This document shows, piece after piece, positions 1 through 9,827 of a stretch of DNA of 64,000 bases. This DNA is from Naematelia aurantialba (taxonomy: Eukaryota; Basidiomycota; Tremellomycetes; Tremellales; Naemateliaceae). A model generated the notes under the pieces. The model searched no databases and was not told the DNA's origin. It worked only from the letters and a program-made list of their open reading frames with translations. Numbering within the stretch: the stretch's first letter is position 1; every line of letters starts with the position of its first letter. The translations under genes were made by a program, and so were the position numbers. Location: assembly GCA_021527695.1 (NCBI GenBank), contig JAKFAO010000005.1, forward strand, positions 434,001 through 498,000, in the 5' to 3' direction.

Positions 1-113
1 CGCATCGTCCTCTGCCGCGTTCTCCTCGCCGCTTTCTGTCGCCCCGCCGCATCTCCGCCTCGCCCACCTCTCAACGACTGTCTGCCTCGACGTTGCCACC
101 GCCGACACCCGAA

Positions 114-2417
114 ATGGCCCCGCTAAACCGCTCGTTCTCCCTGCCCGTCTCCTTGTCTGACCGCGTCCCGCTACTAAAAGCGCTGTCGGGGAATGCGGGC
201 AAAGACGAGGTACGTCCGGCTTGTTCCCTCTCCATTGTATGCATGTCGGGGTGGAGCTGACCTGCCCTCCAGGTGAGCTCGAATGAAACAACCCCAACCC
301 AAGTGCAAGCAATCCCCCAGACCCAAGCCATCCCCCAGACCCAAGCCGTCTCGCATCGGGCCGTCTCCCCAAGACCACTTGCGTCTGTCCCCGAGGGCCA
401 GCTGCTTTCTTCCCCTCCCCTCCCCCCAACCTCCCACACCTCCACATCTCCCCAGTCCCAGTCCCAGAGCTTGGAAGCTTCCTCCTCCGCTTCGCCTCCC
501 AAACAGCGCTGGGCAGGGCTACGGTTCAGGCGCAAGACTGTCCCAACAGATGCGAAGGAGGTAATCCTCACCGCGGAAGAGCTGGTTTCTGCTCCACACA
601 AGAAGCGAGGAAGATCAAGATCTATTCAGCAGCCCAAAGAGTCCTTGCTAACGCAGTACCCTTCCTCATCCCTGTCTCCCCACGACCAGGCCTCCAACCT
701 CATTCTCGGCGCACTAGGTCGCCCTCCATCCGCAGACACTAACAGGCGGACGTCTGGTGGCGGAGGATTATTCGGGATCAAGCCTTCCTCGCCAACACCC
801 ACAACTCCGCCTGCAGAAGAAAAAGCACCCAAAGTCGCCATCCAGCGATCCACGCCTGTCGGCGGCTCGAGCGAGAAATCGTCACAGGGACCGCGCGCGC
901 CCAGCCCGTTCTTCCGCGCACGGCGCTCTCGAGATCAGGCTAGAGCGCGCGATACGAGTCCCGAGGTCGCTGCATTGCCGAAGGACAAGGACCAAGTACC
1001 CGAGCCTGAATCAGATGGGGAATCGATTGGTGCTCCCAAGCGCTATCGGCCGCAAGCATCGGCATACGAGGATGGCGATGAGAGCGCCACGGAAGCCGAG
1101 TCGAGCGAAAGTGGGGAAGAAGCAGACGAGGATGAAGATGAGATAGACGTCTTTGACGAAGAGACCGAGAAGAACACGGAAGCCAACGCTGTGTTTTACG
1201 AGGGCGACGCCGCCGGGCTAGCCGGACCGACATCAGTAATCGAAGACCCGGTTGAGGACGACGACCGGAGCGTGCTGGACAAGTTTGGCGAGGAAATTGA
1301 GCAGGATCCACTTGGTGAAGGTCCCAATGTTGTCGTCCCTCCTGTACCGGCATTTGCTGCTCCTACCCAAAACGCACCAAAGCGGCGCAAGTCTCTCAAG
1401 ACTGGCCTGGAGCTGACGATCGGCCGCCCGAGTTTCGCACGCGACCGGTGCACGATCACCATCAGCCAGGGCGATCCGGACGGAGCGCTCGAGGCTAGCG
1501 GCAAGCGATTGAGGCGATATGTGGTGCTCAGTGATTTGAGTGACGAGTCGCGCTACGCCGTCGAATGGGCTATCGGTACAGTTGCTAGAGACGGGGACGA
1601 GTTGTTCGTCATCTCTGTCAAGGAGGAAGAGAGCAAGGTGGATCCCAAGTCGTGGCCCAACAGCGACAAGGCGAAGAAGCTCCTGATCCAGAAAGAGGTG
1701 GGTGGTGCTTGAACGACTCGGGGCAGAGCCCAGCGAGCTGTCCAGTTCTTTCAAGCTCGAGCCCGAGTATTTTGCGGTCAGGTAAGGGTGAATATTGACA
1801 GACGTAGCGCCAAACGACGACACTGCTGCTCGTCCGCCAAGTGACTAGCCTGCTGCAGAGGACACACCTCAACATCACCGTCACCTGCCAGTTCTTGCAC
1901 GCCAAGAACGCGCGACACATGCTGTTGGACCTGATCGACTTTCTCGAGCCGACGATGGCCATTGTGGGATCGCGTGGTCTGGGTAAACTCAACAGGTAGG
2001 TCGGGGGATGGGCCCAGCTGACGGGTAGTATCCTGCTCGGATCGACGTCGCATTATCTTGTCCAGAAATCGTCTGTGCCCGTCATGGTATGTCTCTCGTT
2101 CAAGCTCACCTTCTCTCCTGACATTCCTGGACATCGTGTCGTTGTACCTAGACTCCAATAAAACTACCTCGGAGCTGGGCTAAGGACTTGTACAGGTTGC
2201 CCGTCGCCGCCTCCAGCGACCGCTGCGCAAGACCAACCCCGCCGACCTGCGCCATTCGCCCCGCGTCAGCCTTGCGTCAGCCAGCATCGAGAAGACGGCC
2301 AGCAGCAAGCAAGAGGACGAGGATATAGATGTGGCCAACGAGGCTGAGACGCCGGGGGGAGGAGCGTCGGGGGACAGAGTGGTGGATGGCGCGGTGGTGG
2401 CTGGTGCCGACAAGTAG
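114..2417 (+). CDS. UspA-domain (universal stress) protein with long disordered N-terminus
   Basis: Five exons (114-209, 273-1697, 1808-1995, 2029-2086, 2196-2417) give 662 residues. The first ~400 residues are Ser/Pro/acidic low-complexity sequence with a QTQAIP-type duplication. The Usp fold starts near codon 420 (RRYVVLSDLSDESRYAVEWA) and ends with the nucleotide-binding signature G-x2-G-x9-G-S, seen as GSRGLGKLNSILLGS split by the third intron, followed by YLVQKSSVPVMVARRR. That tail is typical of fungal UspA proteins. Members bind ATP/AMP and act in stress responses, but the substrate and role in fungi are poorly known. The start at 114 was chosen because it is the first ATG and splices in phase with the long exon. 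The C-terminus after the fold is acidic and probably disordered. Confidence 0.85.
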
Positions 2418-2713
2418 CGTGTAAACAGTAGTGTATGCATCTCTGTGGTGTCTGTGGATGGAACATGAAACACGGGGGATCCCAGTGAGTGCCGGAATGC
2501 GGAGCCCCGGAGAGGTGACGTGCTTGGAACGCCATTTCGTTTGCAAGTCGGTCGTAGTATAAATCAGCAGCCATGTCGTGTTGTCCATCGCCATCGCTGC
2601 TGCCCTCGACATTGTCGCCGCTGACATCGCTGACGCCGCTGCGACCGCTGAGAGTCCTCGCGCCGACGTGGTTGTCGACAGGAGGCATTGGGTGACTCGA
2701 ACACCCGAGTAGA

Positions 2714-2756
2714 GACTAGGTGACTAGGTGACTAGGTGACTAGGAGACGAGGTGAC
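2714..2756 (+). repeat. 8-bp tandem repeat just upstream of CYS3 start
   Basis: About four copies of GACTAGGT in a row, followed by two degenerate copies, end five bases before the CYS3 ATG. The repeat must lie in the 5' leader or core promoter of that gene. The rest of the 344-bp gap (2418-2713) holds nothing I can recognise. Confidence 0.8.
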
Positions 2757-2761
2757 TCGCC

Positions 2762-4971
2762 ATGTCGCCGATACGCGTCCCGGCGGGACCTGGGGACGGA
2801 AGAGCGAGCGACGGGTACACGACCCGTGCGGTGCATGTGGGGTCCGAGCCGGACGAGGCGACGGGTGCGGTGGTGCTGGGTCTGCAGGTGGCGACTACGT
2901 TTAAGCAGTATGGCGTGGGGCGACATACGGTGGGTGGTACCTGCGACCCTCTTCTCTTCTCCCTCTTCTCTCCCCGCCTTCCCCCGTCTTCCACCTCCCT
3001 TCTCCCGTCTTCCCCTCTCCCTCCCTCCGTCTCGGCCTGTTACCCCGTTCAAACCTCTTGCTCGCGACGTTTCCTCCGAAACCTCGCCAGACACGCACCA
3101 CCCACTCCCGCCAGCCTGCCAGCCGACACGTCCCCCTGCTCGTCTTCACACTCAGGACCCACCCTCTGCCAGACGTAGCTGACTCTCCAGGGCTTCGAGT
3201 ACTCGCGCTCCGGCAACCCCACGCGCGACGCACTCGAGCACCTGCTCACCTCGCTCGAGACCTCCCCGGTCTCCCCCGGCCCGTCTGCGTCTTCCCCGCT
3301 CGACGCCTCGACCTCGGGACACCCCGCTGGCCAGCCAGGGGGCGCCTCGCTCGTCTTCGCCTCGGGGTCAGCGGCGACGGCAGCCATGTGCGCGTGGGTG
3401 TCGCTGGCGGCCGACGAAGGTGGCGCAGGCGGGGCGGATGCGCTGAACGGCCAGGGGGGGCATGTGTTGGCCGTGAACGATGTGGTGAGTGCGCGTTCTG
3501 GTCGCCCCGTGTCAGACTTGCGTCGCTGGCACGTGTGTGCACCTCAGTCCGGCGCAATCTGCCGAGCAGCGCTGACCGTGCAGTACGGCGGCACAGCGCG
3601 GTACCTCTCGCGCACGTCCAAGGGCGCAGGCGTCGCCGTCACGTACCTCGACTTTGAGGCGGCCGGCGAGCAGGGCATCATAGCTGCCATCCGTCCAGAT
3701 ACAAGAGCAAGTCTGAGCTATCTTCACCCAACCCCATCACCCAACCACTAGTCTGAGCCACTTTCACGCCGAGCACTCTCGCCGAACCACATCACCCAAC
3801 CACTTTCACACTGGCACTTTCACCCTGCGACGCTAACTCCCGCAGCTCATCTGGCTCGAGGTCCCCACGAACCCCCTGCTGCTCGTCCCACCCCTTGCAC
3901 TGATTGCCCAGATCGTGGCATCGCTCCCCGCCAGCTCGCGCCCACTAGTCCTAGTCGACACGACATTTCTCTCGTCGTTCTACATCACGCCCCTCATTCC
4001 CAACACGCCAAACAGCCTGCCGCTCGCCGACGTCGTCCTCTCGTCCATGTCAAAGTACTCTGGCGGCCACTCGGATATCATCCTAGGCTCGCTGACTGTA
4101 TCGCATCGCGCGAGCCAGGCCCGTCCCGACCTGCTGAAAGGACTGCGGTTCCTGCAGAACTCGATGGGCGGGATACCCTCGCCGCGAGATTGCCACCTCA
4201 TGACGCGGAGTCTCAAGACCCTCAGTCTCCGGATGGTCCGGCACGGCCTGAATGCCTTGCGGATTGCGTCATGGCTCAGTCGGAACGAACGAGTCGCAGA
4301 TGTACGGTATCCCGGTCTCGCCACCGACGGCGCGTTCCACCTCGTCGAAAGCCTCTTGTCTCCCAATGCGCGGAAAGAGCTCGAGTTTCTCGGTTGGAAG
4401 TTCCCATACAAACCCGCAGCAGGCAAGATCGTCCACGCCGACGCCGAAGACTCGCTGGCGCATCTCCGCACGATTGGGATTCCCTTTGGAGGCATGGTCT
4501 CGTTCCGCCTGAAAGACGCTTCAGCGGAACAGACTGACCAGTTCTGCTCGGGACTGCGACTCGTCATCCTCGCGGAGAGTCTCGGCGGGGTGGAAAGTCT
4601 GATAGAGGTGCCAAGTGGCATGACACATTCTGTACGTCTACGCCTCTGTATCTTTACGTCTACATCTGTCATGTTTCCACGTTTCCACCTGTCCCCCTAT
4701 ATGCTCCACGTCTACCCTTTCGAACGTCTACACTTTCGCGTCTACACCTTTCACGTCTGCGTCTTTCGCATCTACACTTTCCTGGGACCCTCCACGTCAA
4801 CACCTCTGCTCGGAATAACACTCAGACTGCTGATACCGCTAGGGGCTGCCTGAAGAGACCCGACAGCGATTGGGCATCACGCCGAACCTCATCCGATTTT
4901 CAGTGGGCATCGAAGACGCAGACGACCTCATCAATGACCTGCAGAGCGGCCTCGATGCTCTTGGTGTATAG
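2762..4971 (+). CDS. CYS3: Cystathionine gamma-lyase (PLP enzyme)
   Basis: Five exons (2762-2929, 3191-3484, 3584-3706, 3846-4631, 4843-4971) give 499 residues; yeast Cys3 has about 394. The enzyme cleaves cystathionine to cysteine, 2-oxobutyrate and ammonia in reverse transsulfuration in the cytosol. Visible family motifs are TTFKQ, EYSRSGNPTRD, the glycine/serine phosphate loop FASGSAAT, YGGTARY, the VDTTF Asp that contacts the pyridine nitrogen, and the Schiff-base lysine in SSMSKYSGGHSD (about residue 265). LAESLGGVESLIEVP near the end favours gamma-lyase over cystathionine gamma-synthase. The third intron (3707-3845) needs a GC donor (GCAAGT). Introns 3 and 4 are made of degenerate short repeats, and intron 1 is a long pyrimidine tract. 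Confidence 0.93.
3707..3845 (+). other. GC-AG intron of CYS3
   Basis: The donor reads AGA|GCAAGT and the acceptor CCCGCAG|CTC. Only this splice joins the conserved blocks AAIRPDTR and LIWLEVPTNP in phase; the nearby GT at 3711 gives the wrong frame. The intron body repeats CATCACCCAACCACT and CACTTTCAC units. Confidence 0.75.
4634..4785 (+). repeat. Degenerate minisatellite inside CYS3 intron 4
   Basis: About ten imperfect copies of a 12-16 bp unit resembling CGTCTACACTTTC fill most of the 211-nt intron 4632-4842. Confidence 0.7.
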
Positions 4972-5310
4972 CTGTCGCTTTCTGTGTGTATCAAGTACCA
5001 TAAACCATACCTGTAGATCCGTTGTGCATAGAGCCCGCATGAATCAAGCTCTCCTATACATCTATGAAGTCGTCTACAGAATGGCCTGCGTGCATCTACT
5101 TCCGTGTTGTTACGCCTCGAACGGAACCAAATCTGCCGCCTCGGAAAACCCCAAGTGAAATGCCGAGAAACTCCGTCCAACTGGTGAAATTTGATCCCGT
5201 TCCCACTCTTCGCTGCATGAGCGTTGGCTGCCAAATTCCATCGACAGCTTTGATCTTCGAATCGTTTGCCTTACGTTTCGGTCCTTGTCAAAAGAGGCAG
5301 CAAGCACACG
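4972..5310. other. Intergenic CYS3-RPL17
   Basis: 339 bp containing the CYS3 3' end and the RPL17 promoter. No further gene or clear motif was seen. Confidence 0.6.
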
Positions 5311-6895
5311 ATGGTTCGATACGCCGCTGCCCAGATCGCCGCTGGCAACCCGGAGAAGTGTGAGTGTCCTGCTAGTGTCGCTGGGGGTGTGGGCATGGTG
5401 TCGCTGGGTGTTGTGGGCATGGTGTCGACGGGACATGAATTCGAGGGTGTTTGAGCAAGTGGTAGAGGATGTTTAGCGTGGGGGCATCGTGCGTTGGGAG
5501 GGGAGGTCGGTGAGGCGGGAGGCAAGAGGCGGTGATGCTCGTTTGTTGAGTCTAGCTCGGGAGCTTGGGGCTCGGGAGCTTGGGGTTGCGCAGTGTAGGA
5601 TACTGGCGATTTGGTTCGAGTACGATGACTAGATGGAAGGGGATGGAGGTCATCCGCAGGGCTGGAGGGAGACACGAGATACGCGCGGCAGTGGAGATGG
5701 AGGGTTATCCCCTGGCCCGAAGGGTGAGGGGAAGGGATGGACCAGGAGCCGGACTGAATGGTGATGGGTATGGACGTGGGGAAGTCACGGTGCAGGTTGG
5801 CGTCCAGACGACGCCACGCCCAACACGAGAAGTGGGGATCCAACGCCCAACGCGAGAAGTGGGGATGCAGAGGATGGACCCTGTGCTGGCTTGCTCGATT
5901 TGCTCGAGAGACAAAGGCCGAGCAGAGCTGACTACCGTAGTCGCCAAGTCCCGGGGCGAGTACTGCCGAACCCACTTCAAGAACATGCGCGAGGTGGCCG
6001 CTGCTCTTACTGGTGAGTTGGACGTCTGACCTCGCGCTCGTGACATTCTCCACCCACGTCCCCCATCTCCTGTACTGTACTGTCTTGTTCCTCGGCGCAA
6101 GTTGGCGCGCAAGTCGCCACGCAAAAACCCAACTAACGCACCCAGGCCTGCCACTGTCAAAGGCGTACACCTACCTTGCCGACGTCCAGGAGCACAAGCA
6201 GATCATCCCCTTCCGCCGCTTTGCGGGTGGTATCGGCCGTGCGTCCCAGGCCAAGCAGTTCAAGACCACCAAAGGTGAGTTTGCTTGATCTCTCATGGTT
6301 GTTCGGCCGTCTCGCCTACACTTTTAATTATTTTTCTACGATCCAACCTCTTTATTTCCCGCCTGTAACCCCGTGTCCTGCGCGAAGGCATCAAGAACCC
6401 TCGCTGACAGACACAGGACGATGGCCCGAGAAGTCTGTCAAATACATCCTCCGTCTCCTCAAGAACGCCGAGTCCAACGCCGATGCCAAGGAGCTCTCCG
6501 TCGAGGACCTCTTCATCAAGAACATCGTTGTCAACCAGGCCCCAAAGACCAGGAGGAGGACTTACCGGGCCCACGGTCGAATGTGAGTATCGTCGGCTTG
6601 CATTCCCATCAAAGCCTGCGTGCATACACATACATCCATCAGAACCAGTTTGATACACATCCATCGCAACCTGCACATCCATCGCAACCAGCTTGCCCGC
6701 CTCGGCCTGCTAGGGATGGCGCTACAATGCGATTGGCAATGTGCAGTCGCTGACGACACTAGCAACCCGTACCAGGGCCACCCTTGCCACATTGAGATCT
6801 TCCTTGCGACCCCCACCTCCGAGGTCCCCCGGTCCGGCGAGCTCGACGTTACCAGCTCGAAGAAGGGGAAGAAGGTGGCTGCGATCGAGGCATAG
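5311..6895 (+). CDS. RPL17: 60S ribosomal protein L17 (uL22)
   Basis: Five exons (5311-5359, 5941-6012, 6146-6274, 6417-6582, 6763-6895) give 182 residues, the usual size for uL22, which lines the 60S peptide exit tunnel. Family landmarks are MVRYAA at the start, [44 protein letters not shown] and the universally conserved [18 protein letters not shown], followed by HIEI. The first intron (5360-5940) is unusually long at 581 nt. It contains a 23-bp direct repeat and an open reading frame without homology signs. Introns 2-4 are 133-180 nt, longer than in neighbouring genes, as is common in fungal ribosomal protein genes. The residue at the first splice junction reads Phe where Ser is usual, so that acceptor could be a few bases off. 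Confidence 0.93.
5818..5867 (+). repeat. 23-bp direct repeat in RPL17 intron 1
   Basis: Copies at 5818-5840 and 5845-5867 share GCCCAACRCGAGAAGTGGGG with one internal difference. They lie in the 581-nt first intron. Confidence 0.7.
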
Positions 6896-7255
6896 GCATA
6901 TAGGCACAGGCATATATAGGCATGTCGAGGCACGTTGGCGGTGCTGTGTATGATGGATCATATGCTTCACGACGCGGGGTGCGGTCTTCGGCGTTGCGTG
7001 TGGATGCTCTGCGTCCCGCTGTGTAGTCGAGCTGTGTAGTCTACGCAAGTGCCGTCTGCTGCATTGGTCGTCGACTTGCGTAGAGACACTTGAAGTCGCA
7101 TTCTAATGCCATTGCCACCCTGAATTTTCGGCTCAACTCGCACCGCCGGGATTTCCACCAGTCGTTGGCATCGACAGTGTGATTGACATTGACATTGACA
7201 GTGCCCGTTTGCGACTCGAGTTTGTCTCGAGCGAATCGCTCTGCAGTGCCTCACG
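6896..7255. other. Intergenic RPL17-MSS51 with GACATT repeat
   Basis: 360 bp. It holds a GCATATA-rich stretch just after the RPL17 stop and a short (GACATT)n run at 7181-7202 about 55 bp before the MSS51 start. Nothing else was recognised. Confidence 0.6.
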
Positions 7256-9034
7256 ATGCGCGCTGTACCGTCGAGCCAGCTGGCTCGACGAGCCGCGTCT
7301 GCGCACTTACGCGGGATGCCGGGCCCCTCCTCGCTGCCCGTCACGCTGCCCGTGTCTCGATACGCTGGGGGCACGGGCCGTGTCGCTGGAGGTACAGGTG
7401 CAGCTGTGGGAGTGGGAGTGGGATCTCGCCGTGGATTCCTGGGCTTCCTCAAACCGAAGAAGACGTCTCCATTCCCGAAACCCGCGATCCCCTTCTTGAC
7501 GCAAGATACGCTGTTCCACCCGCTCTCCCAATCGCCGTTTGAGGACCTGCGGGACAAGGCAGCGCGGGTCAGAGAGGTGGCCATCTGCCCCGTCTCGGCA
7601 GAGCGGTATGGCGAGCGCGTGAGGCCGGCGTTTGATTGTCCAGACTGCGGGTGGCCGACGCATAAGGACCGAGAGCGGTGGGAGGAGGGCAAGGAGGAAC
7701 ATCAGGAGTATTGCGGCAGGCTGCGAGAGTGGAATGAGGACGAGCATGATATCAGGAGTGGAAGGCGGATCAAGGAGCTCGAAAACTTGCCTAGTAGGTG
7801 GACACCCAAGACAGTCACGCAGCCCGTCCTCTCCCACATCCCATCAAACCCATGCCATCTCATCCAACCCATGGCATGGCATGCCATCCAGCCACACCGC
7901 CTGTCCTCCATCGCTGCGATAGCAAACCCGCCTCTACTAACATCCCCAGGGGAGCAGCAGTTCGACACGGCCGTCAACTTTGCCAGCTGGGACACCATGT
8001 TCTTCACCCGCTCGTTCCCGTCGATCAACTCGCTCCGAGCAGTCCGGCACGTCTCGCGCCTGCTCACCTACCCGCTGACGGTCGCCGCGGTGCTGCACCA
8101 GAACGGGCCGTTCACGCGCCGCAGCGGGCGCATCACCCGTGAAGGCCGGCGCAGCATGGCTGCCCTGCACTCGATCCTGCATCTCCCGCCTGGGAGCAAC
8201 GAGGCCAGCGCTATCTACACCCCGCAACCCCCGATCCGCATCTTCGTCCTCGGTGCTCGAGCAGAATCGACCTTGCCCCCCCAGCTCTGGCAACAGCTCC
8301 AGTACCTCTTCCCCCGCATGAACTTCAACATCTACAACATTGGGCCCGAGGTCGGGCTGCCGACGCTGAGCAAGCAGGATCCCCGCAGGACGCGGGGATA
8401 CGAGTTCTCAGACAAGGGCGGCTGGGGCTACCCGTCCTACACGCTGCACCTGTCGCCGTTTGTCTCGATCACCAACATCTCTGCCGCGTACGAGGACATC
8501 CATGACCAGCTCGGGCCCTTTGACCCCTACACCGACATCTTCTTCTCGTTCTCGCCCGGCCTCGGCTTCCCGCACCAGCCGGGTCTTGATCGGAATCGCA
8601 AACCGCACACGGAGACAGGCGACGAAAAGGACTTTACCGACGTCGTCGCCGAGCCGCTCGTTCAGGCCCAGACGACGTGGAAGGCCGCTCTGCAAAAGAT
8701 GCTGCAAACAAAGTGTCCCGTGTTCTTCACGGCCTTCTCCCCGCTCGATCTCCAGCGAGACGTCTCGGCGCTGTACGGCACCAACCCGCCCTCGTTCCGG
8801 TCCCAAAAGGTGCCCGAGTTCCCCGCCTACGTCGGGCTGCCTACTGCGCCCATCGACCCCATCGAGGGCGTCACCGACGAGTTTGAGCTCATCCTGACTC
8901 CCGGAAAGAACCCATTCACCTCGGAAAAGTGGGAGATTGCAGAGTGGGACGTGCGTGTGGCCGTCAAGGCCAACTGGGGCGTCTGGGGCATCAGAGGAAA
9001 GAAATACGAGGTTGTGCATGGTCGCGACGAGTAG
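7256..9034 (+). CDS. MSS51: Mitochondrial translational activator of COX1 (Mss51-type)
   Basis: Two exons (7256-7793, 7950-9034) give 540 residues. Mss51 activates COX1 mRNA translation and chaperones new Cox1 on the matrix side of the mitochondrial inner membrane. The N-terminus is rich in Arg, Ala and Ser with no acidic residues, fitting a matrix presequence. A zinc-binding MYND-like block follows (CPVSAERY, CPDCGWPTH, EEHQEYC), then the family core: NFASWDTMFFTRSF, SRLLTYPLTVAAVLH, YNIGPE, FFSFSPGLGFP. The 156-nt intron (7794-7949) is a multiple of three and has no stop, so unspliced RNA would still be translated with 52 extra residues. The splice is inferred because those residues interrupt the conserved block and have perfect GTAGGT/CCCCAG borders. 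Confidence 0.88.
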   Translation: MRAVPSSQLARRAASAHLRGMPGPSSLPVTLPVSRYAGGTGRVAGGTGAAVGVGVGSRRGFLGFLKPKKTSPFPKPAIPFLTQDTLFHPLSQSPFEDLRDKAARVREVAICPVSAERYGERVRPAFDCPDCGWPTHKDRERWEEGKEEHQEYCGRLREWNEDEHDIRSGRRIKELENLPSRWTPKTVTQPVLSHIPSNPCHLIQPMAWHAIQPHRLSSIAAIANPPLLTSPGEQQFDTAVNFASWDTMFFTRSFPSINSLRAVRHVSRLLTYPLTVAAVLHQNGPFTRRSGRITREGRRSMAALHSILHLPPGSNEASAIYTPQPPIRIFVLGARAESTLPPQLWQQLQYLFPRMNFNIYNIGPEVGLPTLSKQDPRRTRGYEFSDKGGWGYPSYTLHLSPFVSITNISAAYEDIHDQLGPFDPYTDIFFSFSPGLGFPHQPGLDRNRKPHTETGDEKDFTDVVAEPLVQAQTTWKAALQKMLQTKCPVFFTAFSPLDLQRDVSALYGTNPPSFRSQKVPEFPAYVGLPTAPIDPIEGVTDEFELILTPGKNPFTSEKWEIAEWDVRVAVKANWGVWGIRGKKYEVVHGRDE

Positions 9035-9275
9035 CTTGCAAGCATGATCTGATGCCACGCTTCGCTGCAATGCTGCAGTGTCACCCTCAGTGTCTCTTTG
9101 AGCCATAAGAATGCTGCTGTTTGCTGTAAAGTAGTCGCTGCAAGAGGCCCGAGGCTGGTGCAGACAGTGTTCTGTGAATCCTTCCGAGTTCTTGGCATTT
9201 TGACAATTCCTTCCCGTCGGTCGTTGATCATTTGCTGTACTCTCCTTGTCCGTCTTTGTCAACGTTTCTACCTAT

Positions 9276-9292
9276 AGCAGCAGCAGCAGCAG
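9276..9292 (+). repeat. CAG microsatellite
   Basis: Five to six uninterrupted AGC/CAG triplets followed by degenerate AGAAGC units; non-coding. Confidence 0.8.
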
Positions 9293-9737
9293 TGGAAGCA
9301 GAAGAAGCACACGCACGCACCCGCTCAACGGGACGGCCTGTGATCTGTGTATAGCCCACAACGAGCCCGGCCCGCCTCGTCGACGCTTGACCTGCCTCTT
9401 GCAGCAACCATCTCCGTACACCGCTTTACGGTCCGGCGACTCTGGCGACAACGTTGCAAAGACTGCCTCTCCCAACTCTCGCCTACTCTTGCTTGCGCCC
9501 GCCCGACTTGGTGGTCGGTCGCGTGATCCTAGATTCGCCAAGGCGCCATCACTCAACCTTTGCAGCTCGGTGCTGTCGGTCTCGTGTCGCCCAGCTCCTC
9601 GTTGCCGCGCGTCTCGTCGTCTTTGGTGCAAGAGCCGCCTCACGAAGAGACAACAAGGGATGACCCCGCGTCTAGCTTACCGCTCGGCTGCCCCTCCTAC
9701 CTGATAAAACCCCATTTCATCCACCACGAACATCTAG

Positions 9738-9790
9738 GACATTGTAATCGACATCGACATCGAAATCGACACTGACATTGACATTGGCAC
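9738..9790 (+). repeat. GACATC/GACATT hexamer repeat in NHA1 leader
   Basis: An imperfect array of GACATC, GACATT and GACACT units ends about 38 bp before the NHA1 ATG. A shorter array of the same hexamer precedes MSS51 (7181-7202). Confidence 0.75.
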
Positions 9791-9827
9791 TGCATCGACG
9801 TCGACGGCATCGCGGTAATCCCTCGTC

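Larger units (their letters stand above)
9035..9827. other. Intergenic MSS51-NHA1
   Basis: 793 bp, the longest gene-free stretch here. It holds a CAG microsatellite (9276-9292) and a GACATY repeat (9738-9790). I see no coding potential with family signals; this is probably a long promoter and leader for NHA1. Confidence 0.55.

Noticed and set aside
5565..6029. Open frame in RPL17 intron 1
   Set aside because: It runs into exon 2 only by chance; no ribosomal or other family signal, and the exon 1 to exon 2 splice is dictated by L17 conservation.
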